Assembly (NCBI GenBank): GCA_017939855.1
Contig: JAGAZW010000102.1
Location: 1 to 6,782 of the forward strand
Direction of reading: 5' to 3'
Length of the DNA stretch: 6,782 nucleotides
Source of the DNA: Clostridia bacterium
GTDB taxonomy: Bacteria > Bacillota > Clostridia > Oscillospirales > Acutalibacteraceae
Both the position numbers and the translations under genes were made by a program. This document shows positions 1 to 5,358 of the stretch, in pieces. The stretch's first letter is position 1; the number at the start of each line of letters is the position of its first letter. The notes below the pieces were generated by a model. It was not told where the DNA came from. It worked only from the letters and a program-made list of their open reading frames with translations, and searched no databases.

Positions 1-15
1 AACACATAGGCTTTT

Positions 16-513
16 TTATACCTTCATTCCAAAAAGCTCCAAAACCGGACGCCCGAAGATACTAACTAAGGTTGCAATAATAATACCGGCTGCAACAACC
101 CCTGCAGCTATTGCCGGAAACGCTTTTTTTAGTCTCATATCAAGCATTGCAGCAATAAGTGCTCCTGTCCATGCTCCCGTGCCGGGTAGAGGTATTGCCA
201 CAAAAATAAACAGACCCCAAAAGGCGCTCTTTTGTACCTTTTCAGATTTTGAATTTGCCCTATCTTCAAGTTTAGTTATAAAACTGTCAAGCTTTGAAAG
301 GTGCTTTCTTATCCAGGCAAAAATTCTTCTGATAAACAAAATTATGAAAGGGACGGGCAAAAGGTTTCCCAATACCGCCAAAACGGTCAAAATCCAAATA
401 TTATCAATTCCCAGTCCATAACCTACGGGAATTGCTCCCCTTAATTCCACAATAGGAACCATAGATATCAAAAGTACCAGTAACATCTTGCCTAAAAAAG
501 TTTTAAAAAACAA
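16..513 (-). CDS. COG2426 small multidrug export family membrane protein
   Basis: This 165-residue integral membrane protein matches what I know of the COG2426 / 'putative small multidrug export protein' family (Sm_multidrug_ex). The family is named for export, but the transported substrate is not firmly established. Visible family signatures are PIVELRGAIPVG (about residues 20-31), GNLLPVPFI (49-57) and AIPLPGTGAWTGALIA (106-121), with a charged soluble loop at about 62-98. Hydrophobic segments lie at about 10-22, 39-61, 99-122 and 134-154. The length is normal for the family. The start chosen is TTG at 513, because GGGG at 522-525 sits 8 bases upstream of it. That site lies inside the last codons (Lys-Arg-Gly) of the preceding gene, which implies translational coupling. 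An ATG at 486 (residue 10) is the alternative but has a poorer ribosome binding site. It is the last visible gene of the minus-strand operon. The family call is firm; the function is not. Confidence 0.85.
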   Translation of the reverse strand: MFFKTFLGKMLLVLLISMVPIVELRGAIPVGYGLGIDNIWILTVLAVLGNLLPVPFIILFIRRIFAWIRKHLSKLDSFITKLEDRANSKSEKVQKSAFWGLFIFVAIPLPGTGAWTGALIAAMLDMRLKKAFPAIAAGVVAAGIIIATLVSIFGRPVLELFGMKV

Positions 514-517
514 TTTT

Positions 518-1759
518 TTATCCCCTTTTTATAAAGCTTGTATTTGCAGCACCAAAAAGCTCTTGAATATATTGTTCGAAGTCAACACCTTTAATATATG
601 GGTTTAAAATTAAGATATATCCCAAAATTAACATAATAAGAATAAGTAAAACGACAAGAACCGTTATGGTGATTTTTAGTGAAAAACCACCAGTTTGCTC
701 ATTCTGCTTATGTTCATACTCCTGTTCATCTTCATATTCATATTCGTCTTCTTCCGATAAAAACATTTTGTCAGACTCTGAAGGTATATAATTTTTAGCA
801 TAAGCATCCATATCCTCAATATCTGCACTTCTGGGCTCTACAAAAACCTCAACCTCGTCAAGCTGTGTATCCAGATAATCCTCCGACTCAAGTGCTATAT
901 CTTCATCTTCAACCTGAGAAACAAAGAGTCCGTCATTTTCATCGGCATCCATACTAATAACATCTGATTGATCTTTTTCTTCTTCGACCGGCTGTTCGTC
1001 TTCTATAACTTGTTCCTCAGATTCTATTACAAATTCTTCAACCTCTTCTTCAAAAGACTGCTCCAGCTCAAGCTCTACGTCCGCAGGTGTAATTTCATCC
1101 TCATCAGAATCGGAAATAAAGTCTAACATTTCGTCCGCAACAGCACCGCCTAATACCGACGCTTCACCCAAAGCAGCCGCTACTATTGCCGCCGCATCTG
1201 CTGCCGCCTTTTCTTCGTCAATTCCTATATCAACAGGCATATTTTGCTCATTATGTGGCGTTTGCTCAACGTTTTGACTCATCTTTTGCGCTAAATCCGG
1301 CTGAACACTGATTTCTTCAAGATAGGGATGAATAAGAGTTTCCATCAATGTCTTTCTGAGGGTGCGGTTTTCACTAACTAAAATAATGGTCTGAGGACCC
1401 GACTCTATAATACAACCGCCAAAATATCCGTCAGGTGTAACCAAAGGCACAGAACCTGCAATAACACTGATGTCACTAGCCGTTACAATGCCATATTCTT
1501 TGCAGTCTACTCTCATAGTATCACGACCGATAGAGGCCGAAACGATTTCAATGAGACCCTCCGCACCGAAAAGCTGTCCGCAGCATATTATAATCTTGCT
1601 TCGGGAAACAGCTTTTGCCAGACTCTTTACCAAGCCACTCTTTTCAGGAGTACTACCTGTGAGCATACGCATAGGACAACAACCGTTAAGATTAAACTCC
1701 ATTTCAAAATCTGTATCACAATTATAATAAATAACATCAACCCTGATATTTTGACGCAT
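518..1759 (-). CDS. Membrane-anchored acidic protein with degenerate CinA/MoCF-like N-terminal domain
   Basis: The function of this 413-residue protein is unknown. Residues 1-150 resemble the CinA N-terminal (MoCF/molybdopterin-binding-like) fold. A hydrophobic strand, KIIICCGQLFGAEGL (55-69), sits where CinA has its GGLGPTxDD motif. VPLVTPDGYFGGCIIES (104-120), IILVSEN and LIHPYLEE (142-149) match the order of CinA's GxAPGF, IILLPGPP and PYL elements. The usual acidic residues of GGLGPTxDD are missing, so catalysis as in CinA is doubtful. Residues 183-202 are an Ala-rich helix. About 209-350 is strongly acidic (Glu/Asp-rich), probably disordered, and ends in an EDEYEYEDEQEYE low-complexity run. 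A single membrane helix lies at 363-385, followed by 28 residues. There is no N-terminal signal, so the N-terminus is probably cytosolic with a C-terminal anchor. It starts at ATG behind a perfect AAGGAGG (1772-1778), 26 bases after thiI. The CDS is certain; the domain reading is inference. Confidence 0.82.
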   Translation of the reverse strand: MRQNIRVDVIYYNCDTDFEMEFNLNGCCPMRMLTGSTPEKSGLVKSLAKAVSRSKIIICCGQLFGAEGLIEIVSASIGRDTMRVDCKEYGIVTASDISVIAGSVPLVTPDGYFGGCIIESGPQTIILVSENRTLRKTLMETLIHPYLEEISVQPDLAQKMSQNVEQTPHNEQNMPVDIGIDEEKAAADAAAIVAAALGEASVLGGAVADEMLDFISDSDEDEITPADVELELEQSFEEEVEEFVIESEEQVIEDEQPVEEEKDQSDVISMDADENDGLFVSQVEDEDIALESEDYLDTQLDEVEVFVEPRSADIEDMDAYAKNYIPSESDKMFLSEEDEYEYEDEQEYEHKQNEQTGGFSLKITITVLVVLLILIMLILGYILILNPYIKGVDFEQYIQELFGAANTSFIKRG

Positions 1760-1770
1760 AATATTTTATA

Positions 1771-1778
1771 TCCTCCTT
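1771..1778 (-). promoter_or_regulatory. Strong ribosome binding site of the CinA-like gene
   Basis: On the minus strand this reads AAGGAGGA, a full match to the anti-Shine-Dalgarno sequence, 11 bases before the ATG at 1759. It fixes that start. It also suggests efficient independent translation although the gene lies only 26 bases after the thiI stop codon. Confidence 0.8.
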
Positions 1779-1785
1779 AGCAAAT

Positions 1786-2955
1786 CTATTCAATAAAGCT
1801 GTATTCTATTCCGGCTATTGCACGTTCTATTAAGGATTCTATATCCAATCCCTTCTCTGCTTGTGAACATTGACCGGGTTTTGGTCTGGTATGAGGATGC
1901 TTTGGGGTAAAGACTGTACAACAATCCTCATAAGGAAGTATAGATGTTTCAAAAGCATCAATATGACGGGATATAGTGATTATTTCCTCTTTATCCATAC
2001 CTATAAGAGGTCTGAAGACCGGTAAACTACATACCTCATCCGTCGCAGCAATCGCAGGTAGGGTCTGACTTGCAACCTGACCGAGACTTTCTCCGGTTAT
2101 AAGACCCAGGCACTCGTCCTTTTCACTAACCCTACACGCTATTCGCATCATCATTCTGCGCATAATAAGAGTGAAATAATCCTCCTCACAGCATCGAGCT
2201 ATTTGCTCTTGGATTTCGGTAAAAGGAACAATTGCAAGTTTTATGGTTCCACTGTATTTTGCCACCTTAGACAGTAGCGTTTTAACCTTTTGCTCTGCCC
2301 TCGCACTTGTGTACGGCGGACTTGCAAAGTGAATAGCATTTAAAGTCAAGCCTCTTTTAGCCATTGTCCAAGCGGCAACCGGACTGTCTATACCGCCCGA
2401 TATCAGCACCTGTGCTCGACCCGATGTTCCTACCGGAAGACCGCCCGCACCTTTAATCTGACCTGCTCTTATATAGGCTGCGTAATCACGAACCTCAACA
2501 TTTACTACTATATCGGGGTTATGAACATCAACCTTTAAATCAGGACACGCACTTAATATAGCGCCGCCCACTTCTCTGCAAATTTCAGGCGATTTTAACT
2601 CAAAAGCTTTATCGGCACGTTTTGCTTCAACCTTGAAGCTTTTTACCTGCGACAGAGTGCTTATAAGATAAGTTTTAGCCTTTAGGAGAATATCGTCCAT
2701 ATTTTTTTGGCAGACACAGGCTCTACTGAACGCTGCTATACCGAAAATATAACCTACTCTATCCAGCGCTTCTTCAAAATCAAACTCCTCACTTTGAGGC
2801 TCTACATATATAGTTGATTGGGCTCTGGTTATTTTTATTTCGCCCAAATCCTTTAGTCTGCGACGGATAGTTGAAACCATTTTATCTTCAAAATTACGGC
2901 GATTCAGACCCTTTAAAGATAGTTCGCCATCCTTAATCAGTATTACTTCTTTCAT
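1786..2955 (-). CDS. thiI: tRNA 4-thiouridine synthase ThiI (short form, no rhodanese domain)
   Basis: ThiI adenylates uridine 8 of tRNA and replaces its oxygen with sulfur; in some organisms it also feeds sulfur to thiamine thiazole synthesis. The 389 residues show a ferredoxin-like/THUMP N-terminal part (about 1-165, including KDGELSLKG at 8-16). The PP-loop ATP pyrophosphatase domain follows, with the nucleotide-binding SGGIDSP at 186-192 and GESLGQVASQTL at 288-299. The C-terminal PYEDCCTVFTPKHPHTRP (341-358) carries Cys345-Cys346, in the region where the conserved catalytic cysteine of the family is expected. The protein ends at about the size of the Bacillus type and lacks the C-terminal rhodanese domain of E. 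coli ThiI. By analogy with the Bacillus nifZ-thiI pair, the adjacent cysteine desulfurase would supply the persulfide. Its ATG overlaps the desulfurase stop by one base (TAATG), and AAAGG lies just upstream, so the two are translationally coupled. Whether it also serves thiamine synthesis cannot be told from the sequence. Confidence 0.96.
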   Translation of the reverse strand: MKEVILIKDGELSLKGLNRRNFEDKMVSTIRRRLKDLGEIKITRAQSTIYVEPQSEEFDFEEALDRVGYIFGIAAFSRACVCQKNMDDILLKAKTYLISTLSQVKSFKVEAKRADKAFELKSPEICREVGGAILSACPDLKVDVHNPDIVVNVEVRDYAAYIRAGQIKGAGGLPVGTSGRAQVLISGGIDSPVAAWTMAKRGLTLNAIHFASPPYTSARAEQKVKTLLSKVAKYSGTIKLAIVPFTEIQEQIARCCEEDYFTLIMRRMMMRIACRVSEKDECLGLITGESLGQVASQTLPAIAATDEVCSLPVFRPLIGMDKEEIITISRHIDAFETSILPYEDCCTVFTPKHPHTRPKPGQCSQAEKGLDIESLIERAIAGIEYSFIE

Positions 2956-4094
2956 TATTTTGCCTTTCTTAAAACTGCCGTAGCATCAATTAGTGCCTTA
3001 GCTAATTTTTCTATTTCACAAACAGTATTGAATCTTGAGAAACTTATTCTCAGTCCACTGTCTATTCTTTTGCTGTCAAGTCCCATTTCGCTAAGCACGT
3101 AACTTCCCTTACCCTTCGAACAAGCACTACCCGACGAAACATATATTCCTTTATTTTCGAGAAAATGCAACAACGTTTCAGAACGATATCCCGGCACCGA
3201 TATGTTGAGGATATAAGGAAGACATTCGTCATCAGAATTTAAAAGAACTATCCCTGTGTCTAAGAGGATTTTTCTTGCAGCAAGATTTAGCTCTTTCATC
3301 TTTTCGAGATTTTTAGCAACATCCTTTAAATCATCTGTTGCTCCGCCAAGTCCCATTATAAGCGGTACTGATTCTGTTCCCGAACGCAGATTTTTCTCCT
3401 GTCCGCCGCCTAAAATCAGAGGTTTTAAATTAACACTCTTTTTTTTATAAAGGACGCCTATTCCTTTAGGTCCATGAATCTTATGACCACTTATACTCAT
3501 CAGATCCACGCCCAATTTTGAAACATCAATAGGGATTTTGCCAAAGCCTTGAACTGCATCGCAATGTAGGAGTGCATACGGCGCATTACGACCTATTGCC
3601 CTTGCGGCTGCTTCAACAGGTTGAGTAGCACCTGTTTCGTTATTTACAAGCATTATGCTCACAAGCACCGTTTGCGCATCAATAGTCTTCTCGATATCCT
3701 CTATACTTACCTTCCCTGACGCAGAAGGCTTTAATCTTATAATCTCAAAGCCTTCATTCTCAAGCCTTTTCATCGGCTCCAAAACCGATGGATGCTCAAT
3801 GGCGGTAGTTACGATTTTCTTTCCTTGTTTAGACTTCGAATAAGCAGCGGAAAAAATTGCAGTGTTATTACTCTCGGTTCCGCCGGAAGTAAAATAAATT
3901 TCATCGTCCCTTGCCTTTATCAGACGAGCAACCTTATTTCTCGCCTCATTTACCGCCATTTCGGCATTAAAACCCATAATATGCAAGGATGAAGGGTTAC
4001 CCCAATTTTCTTTAAGACATCTATTTATTTCAGATATACAAGAATCAGATGGTTTTGTTGTCGCACTGTTATCAAGATAAATCATCTCATTCAA
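2955..4094 (-). CDS. Cysteine desulfurase, IscS/NifS family
   Basis: This PLP-dependent enzyme takes sulfur from L-cysteine as an enzyme-bound persulfide and releases alanine. Its 379 residues are complete for the family and carry all the key residues: His101 in the EHPSV motif over the cofactor, Asn151-Asn152 in NNETG, Asp179 in HCDAVQ, the PLP-binding Lys205 in SGHKIHGPKG, GGGQEKNLRSGTE at 229-241, and the persulfide-forming Cys325 in SSGSACSKGK. It heads the operon and overlaps thiI by one base, so its main client is probably ThiI, as for Bacillus NifZ. The sequence does not rule out a role in Fe-S assembly; no iscU or sufU is in view. The start is taken as TTG at 4094 because AAGGGG (4105-4110) lies 10 bases upstream. 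The ATG at 4085, three codons later and closer to the usual MIYLDNSATT start, lacks a ribosome binding site. I leave the symbol blank because iscS, nifS and nifZ cannot be told apart here. Confidence 0.95.
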   Translation of the reverse strand: MNEMIYLDNSATTKPSDSCISEINRCLKENWGNPSSLHIMGFNAEMAVNEARNKVARLIKARDDEIYFTSGGTESNNTAIFSAAYSKSKQGKKIVTTAIEHPSVLEPMKRLENEGFEIIRLKPSASGKVSIEDIEKTIDAQTVLVSIMLVNNETGATQPVEAAARAIGRNAPYALLHCDAVQGFGKIPIDVSKLGVDLMSISGHKIHGPKGIGVLYKKKSVNLKPLILGGGQEKNLRSGTESVPLIMGLGGATDDLKDVAKNLEKMKELNLAARKILLDTGIVLLNSDDECLPYILNISVPGYRSETLLHFLENKGIYVSSGSACSKGKGSYVLSEMGLDSKRIDSGLRISFSRFNTVCEIEKLAKALIDATAVLRKAK

Positions 4095-4104
4095 AGTCGC
4101 ACTT

Positions 4105-4110
4105 CCCCTT
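4105..4110 (-). promoter_or_regulatory. Ribosome binding site that selects the TTG start of the cysteine desulfurase
   Basis: The minus strand reads AAGGGG, followed by a 10-base gap to TTG at 4094. The in-frame ATG at 4085 would be 19 bases away, too far for normal use. This is the reason for preferring the rare start codon. Confidence 0.6.
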
Positions 4111-4129
4111 AATACTACATATATAAAAT

Positions 4130-4158
4130 ATTATACTATATTTGTCACATAATGACAA
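4130..4158 (-). promoter_or_regulatory. Sigma-A-type promoter of the cysteine desulfurase-thiI operon
   Basis: Read on the minus strand, the -35 box is TTGTCA (4153-4158, five of six consensus bases), the spacer is exactly 17 bases, and the -10 box is TATAAT (4130-4135, perfect). Transcription would start near 4123, giving a leader of about 29 bases before the TTG start. That is too short for a riboswitch, so control is more likely at the DNA level. The -35 box is also one arm of the inverted repeat at 4142-4158. Confidence 0.75.
4142..4158. promoter_or_regulatory. 17-base inverted repeat over the operon -35 box, candidate operator
   Basis: TTGTCA-cataa-TGACAA is a perfect pair of 6-base arms around a 5-base centre. 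The right arm is the -35 box of the minus-strand operon, so a dimeric protein bound here would block RNA polymerase. The arm pattern resembles the TGTNA...TNACA layout of GlnR/TnrA sites, but the spacer is two bases too short, so I assign no regulator. A 6-base palindrome pair in an AT-rich region can arise by chance; its exact coincidence with the promoter is what makes it notable. Confidence 0.45.
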
Positions 4159-4201
4159 TAGAAATCTCTTGATATTTTTCAAAAAAATTTTGCGTTTTCT
4201 C

Positions 4202-4236
4202 TTGAAGTTGGAAGATAGCCGCAGTATAATTATAAT
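4202..4236 (+). promoter_or_regulatory. Tandem overlapping promoters of the DUF3048 lipoprotein gene
   Basis: Two promoter registers, six bases apart, share this region. The first is TTGAAG (4202-4207), a 17-base spacer, then TATAAT (4225-4230). The second is TTGGAA (4208-4213), a 17-base spacer, then TATAAT (4231-4236). Both -10 boxes are perfect and each -35 box matches four of six consensus bases. Starts near 4237 and 4243 would give leaders of about 24-30 bases before the ATG at 4267. Confidence 0.65.
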
Positions 4237-4255
4237 ATACTTTTTATTACTGCGG
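4219..4255. promoter_or_regulatory. Inverted repeat spanning the -10 region and ribosome binding site
   Basis: CCGCAGTA at 4219-4226 and TACTGCGG at 4248-4255 are exact reverse complements separated by 21 AT-rich bases. A second, nested pair, AGTATA (4223-4228) and TATACT (4236-4241), lies inside it. The left arm is upstream of the predicted transcription starts, so the pair cannot fold in mRNA made from these promoters. If functional it would act as a DNA site bracketing the -10 boxes. The right arm overlaps the GGAGG ribosome binding site by two bases. Confidence 0.4.
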
Positions 4256-4258
4256 AGG
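4254..4258 (+). promoter_or_regulatory. Ribosome binding site of the DUF3048 lipoprotein gene
   Basis: GGAGG lies 8 bases before the ATG at 4267 and fixes that start. The first residues then form a proper lipoprotein signal peptide. Confidence 0.75.
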
Positions 4259-4266
4259 TAAAATCT

Positions 4267-5304
4267 ATGCTTAAAAAATCTTTAATTTTTTCCTTGTGTG
4301 TAGCCATTTTTCTTTTTTCCGGTTGCACCGATAAAGTTAAGAATCCGACTAAAACCAATTCTGGCAACAGCACAAAAGTTTCATCAAATTCTAAAAACGA
4401 TGCCGAATCAAAAAAATTGAATCCCCTTACCGGTCTTTATGACCTGGACGAAGGTAAGCAAGATGATCGCCCTGTAGCAGTTATGATAAATAATCTTTCT
4501 ATAGCACAGAAGGTTCAAACAGGACTTAAGGACGCCGATATCATTTACGAAACTGAGGTTGAGGGCGGAATTACTCGACTGATGGCTCTTTATCAGGATA
4601 TATCAAAGGTTGATCAAATAGGCACCGTTCGCTCGGCAAGATATGCCTATGTGGATTTGGCTATGGGACATAACGCATTTTATATCCACTGCGGCACCGA
4701 TATGACATACTGTAAACCTCATCTTGACGACGTCGACAGCGTTTGGATCGATGGCGGTACGTGCGGCGGAAAACGCATTTCAAACGGTCTTGCCAAAGAG
4801 CACACCCTTTACGCTTTAGGCTCAGAGGTTTGGTCCGGACTTAAAGAAAAGGGCTTTACTATAAAAAACTCAAGCACTACCCTTTGGCAAAACTTTACCG
4901 CCAAAAACGAAACCGTTATTCCCTCGGGCGATGCTGCTAATAACGTTACCGTAACTTTCTCAAATTCATATAAGACACAATTTACATATGATTCCTCCAC
5001 CCAAAGATATGTTGTTGACTCAAGAAAAGACTATAACACCGGCGAGGCGGTTACAGTTAAAAATGTTTTTGTGCTCTCTACCACCATCACTTCCTATCCC
5101 GACGGTTACCATAAAAAAGTAGCTTTAGAAAGCGGAAACGGTTATTATATTTCAAACGGCAAGGCTATGCCGATTTCCTGGTCTAAGGGCGACAGTGATA
5201 ATTCCTTCACCTTCACTGACGAGGACGGTAATCAGTTAAAGGTAAATGCGGGTAATTCTTGGGTTTGTATTGCCAACAAGAATTATGCTCCCTCTATAAA
5301 ATAA
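4267..5304 (+). CDS. DUF3048 (YerB-family) lipoprotein
   Basis: This 345-residue exported lipoprotein belongs to the family of Bacillus YerB, whose molecular function I do not know. The signal peptide has lysines at 3-4, a hydrophobic core at about 5-18 and the lipobox FSGC, giving lipidated Cys20. A Ser/Asn/Lys-rich linker (about 21-50) follows. The N-terminal DUF3048 domain starts at NPLTGLYDL (52-60). It contains RPVAVMINN (68-76), ADIIYETEVEGGITRLMALY (90-109) and IGTVRSARYAYVD (118-130), all typical of the family, and KEHTLYA at 177-183. The C-terminal DUF3048 domain covers about 220-340. The protein should be anchored to the outer face of the cytoplasmic membrane. The length is normal, with no truncation. 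The gene is transcribed away from the sulfur operon, and galT follows 54 bases later, possibly by read-through. No functional link to either neighbour is evident. Confidence 0.92.
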   Translation: MLKKSLIFSLCVAIFLFSGCTDKVKNPTKTNSGNSTKVSSNSKNDAESKKLNPLTGLYDLDEGKQDDRPVAVMINNLSIAQKVQTGLKDADIIYETEVEGGITRLMALYQDISKVDQIGTVRSARYAYVDLAMGHNAFYIHCGTDMTYCKPHLDDVDSVWIDGGTCGGKRISNGLAKEHTLYALGSEVWSGLKEKGFTIKNSSTTLWQNFTAKNETVIPSGDAANNVTVTFSNSYKTQFTYDSSTQRYVVDSRKDYNTGEAVTVKNVFVLSTTITSYPDGYHKKVALESGNGYYISNGKAMPISWSKGDSDNSFTFTDEDGNQLKVNAGNSWVCIANKNYAPSIK

Positions 5305-5307
5305 CTC

Positions 5308-5331
5308 AAAGCCGCAGCAACATGCGGCTTT
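5308..5331 (+). terminator. Short hairpin between lipoprotein gene and galT, weak terminator candidate
   Basis: AAAGCCGCA (5308-5316) pairs perfectly with TGCGGCTTT (5323-5331) around the 6-base loop GCAACA, three bases after the lipoprotein stop codon. The stem is GC-rich, but only TTT follows before the run breaks as CAACTT, so termination is probably partial. It may instead protect the 3' end of the upstream message. It ends 27 bases before galT, so any read-through would place galT in the same transcript. Confidence 0.5.
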
Positions 5332-5344
5332 CAACTTGCGAATT

Positions 5345-5348
5345 GAGG
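5345..5348 (+). promoter_or_regulatory. galT: Ribosome binding site of galT
   Basis: GAGG within TTGAGGT lies 10 bases before the ATG at 5359. It supports that start. I see no convincing promoter in the 54 bases between the lipoprotein gene and galT. Confidence 0.55.
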
Positions 5349-5358
5349 TTTTGCGAAT

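Noticed and set aside
1..15. Terminator of the minus-strand operon at the window edge
   Set aside because: The minus strand reads AAAAAAGCC just after the stop, which could begin a hairpin, but the other arm would lie outside the window.
3256..3992. Plus-strand open frames of about 62-66 codons within the cysteine desulfurase gene
   Set aside because: They are antisense to a fully conserved enzyme, with no family resemblance and no ribosome binding sites of note.
4095..4129. Possible TPP or other riboswitch upstream of a thiI operon
   Set aside because: The predicted leader is only about 29 bases, and none of the conserved TPP-aptamer elements appear anywhere in 4095-4266.
4142..4158. GlnR/TnrA nitrogen-control box
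   Set aside because: That consensus needs TGTNA-N7-TNACA; here the gap is five bases, so the fit is poor.
4809..5000. Minus-strand open frame of 63 codons inside the DUF3048 gene
   Set aside because: It is antisense to the conserved lipoprotein frame, with no recognisable domain of its own.
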